NCBI GenBank assembly: GCA_035944135.1
Contig: DASZBM010000002.1
Location: forward strand, 992,001 to 1,056,000
Reading direction: 5' to 3'
Origin: Acidobacteriaceae bacterium
GTDB taxonomy: Bacteria > Acidobacteriota > Terriglobia > Terriglobales > Acidobacteriaceae
Length of the DNA stretch: 64,000 nucleotides
The notes under the pieces are model-generated. The model made no database searches, had not been told where the DNA came from, and saw only the letters and a list, made by a program, of their open reading frames with translations. Position numbers and translations under genes: made by a program. The first letter of the stretch is position 1; every line of letters begins with the position of its first letter. Below are positions 44,613 to 53,876 of the stretch, piece after piece.

Positions 44613-46463
44613 ATGCACTCACGTCCCTTGTTCCGGTCCACTGCACGTCGCCTGCGGTTTGCCTGTTTCTCTGCTGCTATTTCGGCTTTACTTGGCTTCA
44701 GCATCCTGCCCGCTCCCGCGCAGGATCGCACTCCAAGATCATCCGAAGTCACGCACGCCGCCGACCCCTGGTATCGTCACGCGCTGGTCTACGAGATCTA
44801 TCCCCGCAGCTTTCAGGACTCCAACGGCGACGGAATCGGCGATCTCAACGGCATCACGACGCGACTGCCATACCTGCACCATCTTGGCGTCGATGCGATC
44901 TGGATCTCACCCATGTACCCATCGCCGCAAGTGGACTTCGGTTACGACATCTCGGATTACGAGGCAGTCGATCCTCAGTACGGCACCCTCGCCGACATGG
45001 ACCATCTCATTGCCGCCTCCCACAAGGAAAACATTCGCGTTCTGCTTGACATGGTGATGAACCATACCTCCGACAAACACAAGTGGTTTATCGAGGCCGC
45101 CAGCTCGCGAACCAATCCAAGACACGACTGGTATGTGTGGAACGATGGCAAGCCCGCAGACGCGCCCGGCGTTACAGCCTACGAGCGCAAGTACGAGCAC
45201 GAGGGCCGCGTTCCGCCCAACAACTGGGTCTCGCTCTTCGGCGGCAGTGCCTGGGAATGGGTGCCTGCCGTGCACCAGTTCTACTATCACAAGTTTTACA
45301 AGCAGCAACCGGACCTGAACTGGCGCAATCCGGAGGTCGAGAAGGCCATGTTCAACGTGATGCGCTTCTGGCTCGATCGCGGTGTCGCCGGTTTTCGTCT
45401 CGATGCCATTCCCACCTTGTTTGAAGATCCACAGCTGCGTGATGAGCCGGACCTTGGCGGCACAAACGCGCAGGGCGATCCAAACCTCAATGACGAATAC
45501 ACGAACATGTTGCCCGAGGTGCACGACGTGCAGCGCCGCATGCGCAAGCTGGTCGACAGCTATCCGGGGGACCGCGTGCTCATCGGCGAAACCTACCTGC
45601 CGAACACGCGTGAGCTATTGAAATGGTATGGCGGCGACAAGCAGGACGAGTTGCAGCTTCCCATGGACACGCTCGTTGGATTTCACTCCGAGGGTGGCGG
45701 CCCCAGCTCTGCGAACGTGGCTCTCGACCTTACCCACTTCCGCACAACTCTGACGGACATGCAGACCGAACTGGGCAGCAATTGGCCACTCCTGGTCTTT
45801 GACAATCACGACAACCCGCGCAGTTGGGATCGCTTCGGCGACGGCAGGCACAACTTCGAGATTGCCAAATTGATCGCCACCGTGTTGCTCACCACCCGCG
45901 CCACCGCGCTCACCTACTACGGGGCGGAAATCGGCATGGTGACTTCGACGCCTCCGCGCAAAGAAGACGTGAAGGACCCCATCGGCATCACCGGTTGGCC
46001 GAAGGAAAAAGGCCGTGACGGAGAACGCACGCCCATGCAGTGGACACCGGGACCACAGGCCGGATTCAGCACGAACCCGCACACATGGCTGCCCGTTGCA
46101 TCGGACTACAAAACTGTGAACGTCCAGACGGAAGAGCAGGAACCGAACTCCGAATTGAACTGGTTTCGCAACCTCACGATGCTGCGTCGAACCAATCCGG
46201 CGCTGCACAATGGCAAGGAAGTGATGATCGACCAGAGCGATTCAAGCGTTCTCAGCTACGTGCGCACCGATGGAGCATCAAGCGTGGTGGTCGCGCTGAA
46301 CTTTACAGACCAGCCTCATGCGATAACGCTCGATGTCGACACCGCCGGCGTGCATGGAAAATCCGTGAAGACTCTCATGAGTGATGTTCCGTCACTGCAG
46401 GGCGCAACCAGCCTGAATGTCACACTGCCGCCATACTCAAGCTGGATCGCCAGCGTGCAGTAG
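44613..46463 (+). CDS. Secreted GH13 alpha-glucosidase/amylase-type enzyme
   Basis: This 616-residue GH13 enzyme has an N-terminal signal peptide (ending PAPAQ). The barrel begins at WYRHALVYEIYPRSFQDSNGDGIGDLNG, typical of alpha-glucosidases and oligo-1,6-glucosidases. The catalytic residues are nucleophile Asp264 (GFRLDAIP), acid/base Glu326 (LIGETYLP) and Asp400 (FDNHDNPRSW). A C-terminal beta domain follows. The start at 44613 has GAGGAG at good distance; longer in-frame extensions lack one and would bury the signal peptide. It should hydrolyse alpha-glucosidic bonds in the periplasm or outside. The convergent gene encodes a second glucan-type hydrolase. Confidence 0.92.
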   Translation: MHSRPLFRSTARRLRFACFSAAISALLGFSILPAPAQDRTPRSSEVTHAADPWYRHALVYEIYPRSFQDSNGDGIGDLNGITTRLPYLHHLGVDAIWISPMYPSPQVDFGYDISDYEAVDPQYGTLADMDHLIAASHKENIRVLLDMVMNHTSDKHKWFIEAASSRTNPRHDWYVWNDGKPADAPGVTAYERKYEHEGRVPPNNWVSLFGGSAWEWVPAVHQFYYHKFYKQQPDLNWRNPEVEKAMFNVMRFWLDRGVAGFRLDAIPTLFEDPQLRDEPDLGGTNAQGDPNLNDEYTNMLPEVHDVQRRMRKLVDSYPGDRVLIGETYLPNTRELLKWYGGDKQDELQLPMDTLVGFHSEGGGPSSANVALDLTHFRTTLTDMQTELGSNWPLLVFDNHDNPRSWDRFGDGRHNFEIAKLIATVLLTTRATALTYYGAEIGMVTSTPPRKEDVKDPIGITGWPKEKGRDGERTPMQWTPGPQAGFSTNPHTWLPVASDYKTVNVQTEEQEPNSELNWFRNLTMLRRTNPALHNGKEVMIDQSDSSVLSYVRTDGASSVVVALNFTDQPHAITLDVDTAGVHGKSVKTLMSDVPSLQGATSLNVTLPPYSSWIASVQ

Positions 46464-46487
46464 CGAAATCAAGACCAACGGCCCCGC

Positions 46488-48968
46488 CTACCAGCGGAGC
46501 GTGACCATTCGCGTGCTGTATTGATCTCCCGAAGCCTCGAAGACAACGTGCAGTACTTTCTGTGTCGGCATCTCCGCGCCCTCTACTCTCACCGCCGCAG
46601 AGCTATGCTCATGCACGGGCAGATCGAACGCTGAGCCCGCGGGCGCTTCGAGCTCCAGTTTCAGCATGCGCGGCTCACGCGTTTCGCTCAGCACCTTCAG
46701 CCCGCGAGTGCGCGCGCCACGGAGCGGCAATCCGTGCGGCAGCTCTACCTCGACCACTGACGTAGGCACGCGCATTGTCTGGCCATCACCTGCCCCGTCC
46801 AGCTTCACGGCAGGCCCGCTCCGTTGTTCCATCCTCACGATCCACTCCGCAGACGTGCGCTCAAACAAGAGGTCGACCGTACTCGCCCCTACATGCACGC
46901 GGCGCAATTCTGCCCGGTCCCAGCTGGCAGGCAGTTGAGGAGCGACACGGAGAGTGTGTGTGAGACCGTTCACTTCCAGGCCGAACATCCCACGCACAAT
47001 CGGCGTGATGACCATAGCCGAAGACCAGAGCTGGTGGCTGGTGCTTCGCCCAAACGGTTCGTAAAACTCGCCTGAAAGAAGCTCGGTCACCGCTCCAGGA
47101 TCTTGCGCAAACGTCAGATCTGCGTTCTGCATCGTGAGAGCATAGCCTGCTAGCGGATGTCCGCCGCGATACTCTGCGATGGCGGCCCACCCGGTGAACA
47201 GCGGCCACACTGAGCCTTCGTGGTAACTCATCGGGTCGAATCGCGCATCATCCTCTGCAACCGAGCGCGTTCCCCAGTCGGTGTCGAAACGATGCGAAGC
47301 CCAACCCCTGAGCGCAGCTTCCTTATGTTCGAGCCCTTTGCCATCGGTCCACCACGCAACGGCCGGGAAGATCGTGTCCGTCCGGTCGTCTCCCTGCCTG
47401 TTATCGCTGAACGCATAGCGACCGTCGCCGGCCCGAAAATATTCCTTCTCAATCGTGCCGCGGATCTTACCCGCCCGCTCTTGCGCGCCCTTTGCGACAT
47501 CGGTCTCACCGAGCTCGTGAGCCAGCCCGGCCATGGCAGTCGAGGCTTGCGCGTCGAGCAACGCAAGATAAATCTCCTGCTGCGGAAACACGCCTTTCCA
47601 GCTTTCCACCCAGCCGGTTCCCTGCGCATTATCGTAGATGCCATCGCCATTGGCGTCGTGCGTGGTTTCAAACTCCCACGCCTTTCGAACCGTCTCTGAC
47701 TGCTCGTGTAAGAACGCCGTATCACCACTGGCACGCACATAATCCTCCATGGCCAGCAAAAACAAAGGAGTGGCGTCCGCCGCCGCGTATTGGTACGGCA
47801 GCGCTGCCCAATTTGTATTCTGGGCGGTCTGCGAACGCTCGTGCATGATCTTGCCGTCACCACGTTGATGGAGTGCAAGGTAGGCTAGCTCCGAACGCAC
47901 ATCGGCAAAGTCACCATAGCTGTCTAGCGCGAACAGAGTGTAGAGCGCATCACGACCGAAGAACCATCCAAAGCCCGGCCGGGCGGAATCTCCCGAGGCA
48001 TAGTAACCTGCGACGAATGCTGTGCCGCCGTCCGGAGTGCGCGCACGCAATTGTTCAATCGAAGTCTCTGCCCAACCAAACTCTGAATTTAACGTGGGGT
48101 CAGGTGAATCCAGATCCATGCGCTCGTTTTCCCGCGCCTGGTATTGCGCGGCATGAGATGCGTACAAGGAAGGAAGTTGCGCATCGAGTTCAGCGAGCTT
48201 CCCACCTAGCGCCGCCGACGAGGCGTGCTCTTTATCCTGACCGATGGCCATCAGTAGCGGAAATAGTTTGCCTCGATCCCTGACGGGATCGACATGCAAG
48301 ATCAATTCCAGCGGATGAGTTTGCGGTCGCTCTTGATAAGGAGCCAGAATGCCCGGCTGGCTCCCCGGAATTGTGAATGCTCCTGAAAAGCTATCAAAGT
48401 CACTGTGCAACACATAGTAACCGCTGCCATCACTTGTCTTCACCCACTCCGGCGAAGGATTACCACTGCTTAACTGCGGCCACATGGCGCGCAGATCCCC
48501 TTGGAAACGGAATACCAGTTCGGTCGGATGAAGCGCATCAATGGAGAACAGCACAACGGGGCCTGTCCCCTCCGGGGCCTTATCTGGCGAGAACATGATC
48601 TGACGAACGACGAGCGCGATATGCGAGTAGGTGATCGCAGTGTGATCGGGACGCACCTCGATCTCGCGCGCCATGTCATTCAACTTCAGTGGGACGGGAT
48701 AGCCTTCAACGCGTGCCTCAATGGTCATGTGACTAAGCAGCTTGACCGGGAGTACCCACGCCTCTAGCTCTCCGCTCTGCTGCCCAACTAACACGCCCCG
48801 TTCCCCTGCGACCGTAAACGGCTCTTGATCTTCCACGGGGCGCACAATAACCGCTCCATCGCCAGTAAAAGAAAGCCCAGTTATTGTGGTCCATTGCAGG
48901 TCCTGCCCGCCCGCGATCGCACAGATCGGGAAGAGGATCGAGGCCAACACCCAGTTCTTTGCCAACAT
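46488..48968 (-). CDS. Secreted (alpha/alpha)6-barrel glycoside hydrolase, amylo-glucosidase-like
   Basis: This exported protein of about 826 residues has an N-terminal beta domain and a central helical barrel from about residue 300. FGWFFGRDALYTLFALDSYGDF is typical of amylo-alpha-1,6-glucosidase/GH63/GH15-like enzymes, followed by GKIMHERSQT, GTGWVESWKG and MSYHEGSVWPLFTGW. Acidic residues in these motifs are candidate catalytic groups. The ATG at 48968 is preferred because AAGGTGG lies five bases upstream and a signal peptide begins there. ATG 48995 gives a longer, more basic N-terminus and is possible. It ends 24 bp from the convergent GH13 gene, which supports a shared role in alpha-glucan breakdown. 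Confidence 0.82.
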   Translation of the reverse strand: MLAKNWVLASILFPICAIAGGQDLQWTTITGLSFTGDGAVIVRPVEDQEPFTVAGERGVLVGQQSGELEAWVLPVKLLSHMTIEARVEGYPVPLKLNDMAREIEVRPDHTAITYSHIALVVRQIMFSPDKAPEGTGPVVLFSIDALHPTELVFRFQGDLRAMWPQLSSGNPSPEWVKTSDGSGYYVLHSDFDSFSGAFTIPGSQPGILAPYQERPQTHPLELILHVDPVRDRGKLFPLLMAIGQDKEHASSAALGGKLAELDAQLPSLYASHAAQYQARENERMDLDSPDPTLNSEFGWAETSIEQLRARTPDGGTAFVAGYYASGDSARPGFGWFFGRDALYTLFALDSYGDFADVRSELAYLALHQRGDGKIMHERSQTAQNTNWAALPYQYAAADATPLFLLAMEDYVRASGDTAFLHEQSETVRKAWEFETTHDANGDGIYDNAQGTGWVESWKGVFPQQEIYLALLDAQASTAMAGLAHELGETDVAKGAQERAGKIRGTIEKEYFRAGDGRYAFSDNRQGDDRTDTIFPAVAWWTDGKGLEHKEAALRGWASHRFDTDWGTRSVAEDDARFDPMSYHEGSVWPLFTGWAAIAEYRGGHPLAGYALTMQNADLTFAQDPGAVTELLSGEFYEPFGRSTSHQLWSSAMVITPIVRGMFGLEVNGLTHTLRVAPQLPASWDRAELRRVHVGASTVDLLFERTSAEWIVRMEQRSGPAVKLDGAGDGQTMRVPTSVVEVELPHGLPLRGARTRGLKVLSETREPRMLKLELEAPAGSAFDLPVHEHSSAAVRVEGAEMPTQKVLHVVFEASGDQYSTRMVTLRW

Positions 48969-49091
48969 GTATGCCACCTTCAAAAGCCGCTTCATTCTAA
49001 CTTGCAGGCGTTTCCCTTTAGACCGTAGCATCAGACCATTGCCACAGTAGATCGACACGAGGCATCACGCGTCATCCGTAGACAATCGACT

Positions 49092-49097
49092 TACACT
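49092..49097 (+). promoter_or_regulatory. TACACT box 6 nt before TPR gene start
   Basis: TACACT ends six bases before the ATG at 49104, with only CTCGTC between and no ribosome-binding site. This matches the spacing seen at three other genes in the window and suggests a -10 element for leaderless mRNA. Confidence 0.4.
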
Positions 49098-49103
49098 CTC
49101 GTC

Positions 49104-50903
49104 ATGACCGAGTTCCTCAGGACGGCTGGAGCGCGCTTTCGCCGCATAGTCACAGGCACCGTCCTTTGCGCTGTGCTGGGGATCTCGGCCGCACAAACGC
49201 CACCATCCCTACAGAACGCGACTCGTCTTATGCGTGCAGGCCTTGAGGAGGCCAATCGCGGTGATCTCGTGGCGGCTCGCCGCGACCTGGAGCGAGTCGT
49301 TCGTCTGGCGCCCCAAATTGCTCCCGGGCATAGCGCGCTGGGGTCGGTCCTGCTTTCGCTGAATCAGCCTTCCGAGGCCGAACTGGAACTCCGCACGGCA
49401 TTACGCCTTGCACCGGGCGACGTTCCTACGCAGATCAGTCTCGCTCGCTGCGATTCAGCCTTAGGCCGTCACGCGGAGGCAGTTATTTTGTTCCGCGAAG
49501 CGACCTCAAAATCGCAGGACGTGGTACTGAGTGAGGCGGAGGTTCTCGCCTTTGCCGTCTCCCTTAGCGCCACCGGAGACAACGCGGCCGCCATGCAGTT
49601 GCTTACATCTGCCGAGCCATCGTTTCAGAATTCTGCACCGATAGCGGACGCGATAGGAGTACTGCTGGCCGGACAAGGACAGTCCTCAGCGGCGCTCCAC
49701 TATTTCGATCGCGCATTAGAACTCGATCCGAACAGTAATCGCGCTCTTTACCATCGTGCTGCCGCTTTGCTCGAAACAGGGCAAGCCTTGGAATCTGTAA
49801 CTTCGGCTCAGGAGTTGGAGGCTAGGACTAATCCGCCGAGCTTCGACGTGGAACTCCTGCTGGGTCGCGCTTTGTCTGCGACGCACGATGACAGCCATGC
49901 GCTCACTCATCTGCGCCGTGCGGTTGGCATGCACCCGGAGCTACACTCGTCGGGAGCGCAATACGCACTCGCGCTAGCTCTGCAGGCGAGCGGTGATTCT
50001 GCCGGCGCGCTGCCGTGGTTCGCACGCGTTGTGAACGATGGAAGCGCTCTTCCTGCTGAGGGAAACTCACCGCTGATCAACTACGCGCTGGCTCGCGTTC
50101 AAACCGGCGACGCAACCGGGGCTCTTCTTCTCTATGCGCGTGCGCTCGAGGAAGGTCGCGATTCGGCGACGCTTCGCGAGGACTACGGGGCAGCCTATCT
50201 CCAGGCGAACAAAGTTGACGAGGCTCTCAAGCAATTCACCGCGGGAATCCGTCTGGAACCGAATTCCGCTTTGCTGCACTACGATCTGGGCCTCGCATTC
50301 AAACTTCAGGACAACCTGACCGAGGCCGTGCCAGAATTTGAGAAAGCAGCTGCGCTCGATCAGAGCCTGCCGGATCCGCCCTATACTTTGGCGATCATCT
50401 ACATGCAGCAAGGACGATTCGCTGACGCGGCTAGCAGCCTGCGTGATGTTCTCCGGCTCCAACCAGAGAATGGGGAGGCCTGGGCTCTCCTCGGAAGCGT
50501 CTTGAAGGATAGCGAGCATATGGATGAAGCTGCCGAGGCACTGCAGCACGCAATCGCGCTGGAACCGGACCAGCCCAGCTTGCATATACAACTCGCCGCT
50601 ATCGAAACAACGAAAGGGAATAAAGAACGGGCAGCAGCAGAGCGGAAGATCGCGGCTGATCTGAGCCGCGCAGCGAACGAGCACCAACGCGCAAACTTCG
50701 CCCTGCGCAGTGGGCGTGCGCTGCTGGCACAGGGCCAACTGGATATGGCGGTACTTCAGTTGAAGACTGCTGCGAATGCCGAACCCGCGCTCGCGGAACC
50801 ACATCTTCTTCTCGCCGAAGCCTACACGAAGCAGGGCAAGACCGCAGCCGCCGCGCTGGAGCGCAAGGAAGCCGCGAAGCGGACCAACAGCGTAACACCG
50901 TAA
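49104..50903 (+). CDS. Exported TPR-repeat protein
   Basis: This 599-residue protein has a signal or membrane-anchor segment at about residues 14-32 (IVTGTVLCAVLGISAAQ). Tandem TPRs then run almost to the C-terminus, for example LHYFDRALELDPNSNRALYHRAAALLETG and LLHYDLGLAFKLQDNLTEAVPEFEKAAAL, about a dozen units in all. Such proteins act as scaffolds in the periplasm or at the membrane. Partners cannot be named from sequence. It starts about 135 bp from the divergent glycoside hydrolase gene. The C-terminal residues are Lys/Arg-rich. Confidence 0.87.
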   Translation: MTEFLRTAGARFRRIVTGTVLCAVLGISAAQTPPSLQNATRLMRAGLEEANRGDLVAARRDLERVVRLAPQIAPGHSALGSVLLSLNQPSEAELELRTALRLAPGDVPTQISLARCDSALGRHAEAVILFREATSKSQDVVLSEAEVLAFAVSLSATGDNAAAMQLLTSAEPSFQNSAPIADAIGVLLAGQGQSSAALHYFDRALELDPNSNRALYHRAAALLETGQALESVTSAQELEARTNPPSFDVELLLGRALSATHDDSHALTHLRRAVGMHPELHSSGAQYALALALQASGDSAGALPWFARVVNDGSALPAEGNSPLINYALARVQTGDATGALLLYARALEEGRDSATLREDYGAAYLQANKVDEALKQFTAGIRLEPNSALLHYDLGLAFKLQDNLTEAVPEFEKAAALDQSLPDPPYTLAIIYMQQGRFADAASSLRDVLRLQPENGEAWALLGSVLKDSEHMDEAAEALQHAIALEPDQPSLHIQLAAIETTKGNKERAAAERKIAADLSRAANEHQRANFALRSGRALLAQGQLDMAVLQLKTAANAEPALAEPHLLLAEAYTKQGKTAAAALERKEAAKRTNSVTP

Positions 50904-51115
50904 GCACGCGCTCCTGCGACGCATTACCTGAACAAGATCGCACAGCATGAAACCTGCACATTTGCTGTATTTTCAGACCCGCAATCCGTTCAACGTGTCG
51001 GGAGAGTCCGTTGTGTTTTCTGTTTCTGAGCATGACGGTGCCGGTGATGAACCATCTGCTAACCATTCGATAGCGCTCAGAGCATGAGCCGCTAATGTCT
51101 GTAAGTTGCTTATTT
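50904..51115. other. Intergenic stretch upstream of the tRNA 3' end
   Basis: These 212 bp between the TPR gene and the tRNA contain no supported gene and no hairpin with a T tract. Nothing distinctive is seen. Confidence 0.4.
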
Positions 51116-51204
51116 TGGTGCCCGAGGGGGGACTTGAACCCCCACGCCGCTTTCGCAGCTGCGGATTTTAAGTCCGCTGTGTCTGCCGATTCCACCACCC
51201 GGGC
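51116..51204 (-). tRNA. tRNA-Leu (anticodon UAA)
   Basis: On the minus strand this 89-nt sequence folds as a class II tRNA. The acceptor arm GCCCGGG pairs with CUCGGGC, followed by discriminator A and an encoded CCA. The anticodon stem-loop GCGGA-CUUAAAA-UCCGC gives anticodon UAA. The long variable arm (CAGCUGCGAAAGCGGCG) is typical of leucine tRNAs, and the T arm reads GGGGG-UUCAAGU-CCCCC. It decodes UUA and UUG. A TAGGAT sequence about 10 bp upstream of the 5' end is a possible -10 box. Confidence 0.96.
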
Positions 51205-51308
51205 GCCTGCTCCATCCTACCAACTCTCAGCCTCGCGCCACGACGAGGGAACAACCCGCCTCACGCCTGCGTACCCCAACTAACGCTCTTCATCGGGCGG
51301 ACGCCATC

Positions 51309-52562
51309 ATGCCCTTTCACGAGATCCTCAAACAAACGCTTGCCGCACTCTGGGAGTCGAAGCTCCGCAGCTTCCTCACCATGTTCGGCATCCTCTGGGG
51401 CATCACCTCGGTCATCCTCCTCGTCGGCCTCGGCATCGGCTTCAGCATTCAGCAGCGCAAGCAGCTCGCCACCATCGGCACCGACATCGCCATCATGTTC
51501 GGAGGCAAAACCGGCATGCCCTTCCAGGGCTACCCCGCCGGCCGCGACGTGCTCCTCAGCATCGACGACGCCGTCGCAATCAAGCAGCTCGCTCCGCTCA
51601 TCAAAACCGTCTCACCCGAAATCCGCAAGACCGTCAACGAAGTCAGCCAGTGGAACGCCTCCAACCGCGCCGTCCGCGGTGTCTGGCCCGAGTACCAGCA
51701 CTTTCGCTCGCTCACTGTCGCGCAGGGCCGCCTCATGTCCCAGGAAGACGAAGACTCGGGCGCACGCGTCGTGGTCCTCGGCGCTGACTCCGAGCGCCAA
51801 CTCTTCCCCGGCAAGCTCTCCATCGGCCAACCCATCCAGATCTCCGGCTACCCCTACACCGTCGTCGGCGTGCTCGAGAAAAAACAGCAGAACGGCAGCT
51901 ACGGCTCCGGCCCCGACAACACCCAGCTCTTCGTCCCGTTCTCCGCCATGGAGCGCGACTTCCCGCCCGACTTCAAAGGCTCCTTCGCCGGCTACGTCAA
52001 CAACATTGTCGTCGCGCCCGTCGACCCCAAGCTCCACGAGGCTGCAATGCGTCAGGTCCGCGAAGTCCTCGGCGCGCGCCATCACTTCGACCCAATCGAC
52101 CTCGACGCCCTCTGGGTCTGGGACACGCTCGACAGCGTCAAGTTCACCGACCGCATCTTCCACGTCATGACGCTCTTCTTCGCCGCCGTCGCTCTGCTCA
52201 CGCTCGCGCTCGGCGGCATCGGCGTCATGAATATCATGCTCGTCGCCGTCTCCGAACGCACCCGCGAGATCGGGGTCCGCAAGGCACTCGGCGCCACCGC
52301 CCGCGACATCCGCCGTCAGTTCCTCACCGAAGCCGCTATCATCACCCTCGTCAGCGGCGGCCTGGGGCTCTTGTGCTCCTTCGCCATCATCGCCGGCATC
52401 CGTCTCATTCCACTGCCGCCGTTCATTCCGGTTCCGGCCATCTCTCCGTTCGCCATCGTCTCGTCACTTCTCACGCTCGCGGCCATCACCGTCGGCGCCG
52501 GCATGTATCCTGCCATGCGCGCCGCCAGCCTCACGCCCATCGAGTGCCTCACCACCGAATAA
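51309..52562 (+). CDS. MacB/FtsX-type ABC transporter permease, first paralogue
   Basis: This 417-residue inner-membrane protein has an N-terminal helix (SFLTMFGILWGITSVILLVGLG), a periplasmic MacB_PCD-type domain of about 230 residues, and three C-terminal FtsX-domain helices. The first of these ends IGVMNIMLVAVSERTREIGVRKALGA. MacB-like permeases drive periplasmic conformational change or export of peptides, toxins or lipids, powered by a cytoplasmic ATPase. No ATPase gene adjoins it here. Its paralogue begins 31 bp downstream, so the two probably form the membrane heterodimer. The coding strand is very pyrimidine-rich, which opens long spurious frames elsewhere. Confidence 0.93.
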   Translation: MPFHEILKQTLAALWESKLRSFLTMFGILWGITSVILLVGLGIGFSIQQRKQLATIGTDIAIMFGGKTGMPFQGYPAGRDVLLSIDDAVAIKQLAPLIKTVSPEIRKTVNEVSQWNASNRAVRGVWPEYQHFRSLTVAQGRLMSQEDEDSGARVVVLGADSERQLFPGKLSIGQPIQISGYPYTVVGVLEKKQQNGSYGSGPDNTQLFVPFSAMERDFPPDFKGSFAGYVNNIVVAPVDPKLHEAAMRQVREVLGARHHFDPIDLDALWVWDTLDSVKFTDRIFHVMTLFFAAVALLTLALGGIGVMNIMLVAVSERTREIGVRKALGATARDIRRQFLTEAAIITLVSGGLGLLCSFAIIAGIRLIPLPPFIPVPAISPFAIVSSLLTLAAITVGAGMYPAMRAASLTPIECLTTE

Positions 52563-52593
52563 AAAGCATTAAGCAGATCCGGAAATCGTAGCC

Positions 52594-53850
52594 ATGCAAA
52601 TCCGCGAAGCCTTCATCCAGTCCGTCGACTCCCTTCGCCGCAATCGTGTGCGCTCCGTCCTCACCATGCTCGGCATCGTCTGGGGACTCGTCACCGTCGT
52701 TCTCCTGCTCAGCTACGGCAACGCCATCGGGAAGTGCGTGCTCCAGGGCTTCCTCGGCATCGGCAACAACATCGTCATGTTCTGGGGCGGTCAAACTTCA
52801 ATGCAGGCCGGCGGCCAGCGTTCCGGCCAGAAAGTAATCCTCAAGGAAGAGGACGCCGAAGCCCTCCGCGACGCGCTTCCCTTCCTCCGCGCCGTCTCCG
52901 ACGAGATCGACGACGGCCTCAGCGTCAAGTACGGCCCCAAAGTCGTCAGCATCCAGTCCAAAGCCGTCGAGCTCCCCTACGGTGGCATGCGCCGTCTCGA
53001 CGTCGAAACCGGCCGCTACTTCGAGTCCGACGACTTCACGCAGCATCGCCAGGTCGTCATCTTTGGCTCCCACGCTGCCGAAAAGCTCTTCAACGGCTAT
53101 CCGCCCGTCGGCGAAACCGTGCAGATCGAAGGCCAGCCCTTCGAAGTCATCGGCGTCCTTCGCAACAAGATCCAGGACTCGTCCAACAACGGCCCTGACA
53201 ACGAAAACATCTTCGTTCCCTACGAAACCATGCGCTCGATTAAGCAGGAGCGCGACCCGGGCTCCATCGTCTTCCAGCCCAGCTCGCCGGAGATCCATCT
53301 CCGCGCCATCGCCGCCGTCCGCACCGTCCTCGCGCAGCGCCACCACTTCAACCCCGCCGACGACAAAGCCCTCAACATGTGGGACACCATCGAAAACTCC
53401 AAGCAGATCATGGCCTTTTCTATCGGCCTCGAAGTCCTGCTCGGCATCATCGGCGCCATGACCCTCGCCGTCGGCGGCGTCGGCGTTATGAACATCATGC
53501 TCGTCTCCGTCACCGAACGCACGCGGGAGATCGGCATCCTCAAAGCCCTCGGCGCGCGCCGCCGCGACATCCTCGCTCAGTTCCTTCTCGAGAGCCTCAT
53601 CCTCACCTTCATGGCCGGTGCCATCGGCATGATCATCGCCGTCATCCTCGGCCATCTCATCCCGCCCATGCCCCTCTACTCCGACATCTACAAGACCGCG
53701 AACCACGAAGGCGACATCATCCTCCGCGCCTCCGGCTCCACCATGATCGCGTCCTTCGCCATCCTCGCGCTCGTCGGCATTATCAGCGGCTTCATCCCCG
53801 CCTTCCGCGCCTCACGCCTCGACCCCGTCGTCGCCCTTCGCCACGAGTAA
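52594..53850 (+). CDS. MacB/FtsX-type ABC transporter permease, second paralogue
   Basis: This 418-residue protein has the same layout as its upstream neighbour: N-terminal helix (RSVLTMLGIVWGLVTVVLLLSYG), a periplasmic domain, and three C-terminal helices with VGVMNIMLVSVTERTREIGILKALGA. The two proteins clearly descend from one duplication. The periplasmic domains differ, since only this one contains RQVVIFGSHAAEKLFNGYPPVGE at the usual MacB position with an ELPYGGMRRLDVETG lead-in. The start ATG has only a weak GGA upstream. No ATPase or membrane-fusion-protein gene is within reach, so either the partner is encoded elsewhere or the operon was split. Confidence 0.93.
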   Translation: MQIREAFIQSVDSLRRNRVRSVLTMLGIVWGLVTVVLLLSYGNAIGKCVLQGFLGIGNNIVMFWGGQTSMQAGGQRSGQKVILKEEDAEALRDALPFLRAVSDEIDDGLSVKYGPKVVSIQSKAVELPYGGMRRLDVETGRYFESDDFTQHRQVVIFGSHAAEKLFNGYPPVGETVQIEGQPFEVIGVLRNKIQDSSNNGPDNENIFVPYETMRSIKQERDPGSIVFQPSSPEIHLRAIAAVRTVLAQRHHFNPADDKALNMWDTIENSKQIMAFSIGLEVLLGIIGAMTLAVGGVGVMNIMLVSVTERTREIGILKALGARRRDILAQFLLESLILTFMAGAIGMIIAVILGHLIPPMPLYSDIYKTANHEGDIILRASGSTMIASFAILALVGIISGFIPAFRASRLDPVVALRHE

Positions 53851-53876
53851 ACACAACTGCAGCGAGCCGCTTCTCC

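Noticed and set aside
51116-51308. tRNA-Leu as an integration site for a mobile element
   Set aside because: No integrase, no direct repeat of the tRNA end and no phage or plasmid genes nearby.
52798-53706. Acidic 302-codon frame antisense to the second permease
   Set aside because: Asp/Glu/Gly/Val-rich product typical of the complement of a pyrimidine-rich gene; no motif.
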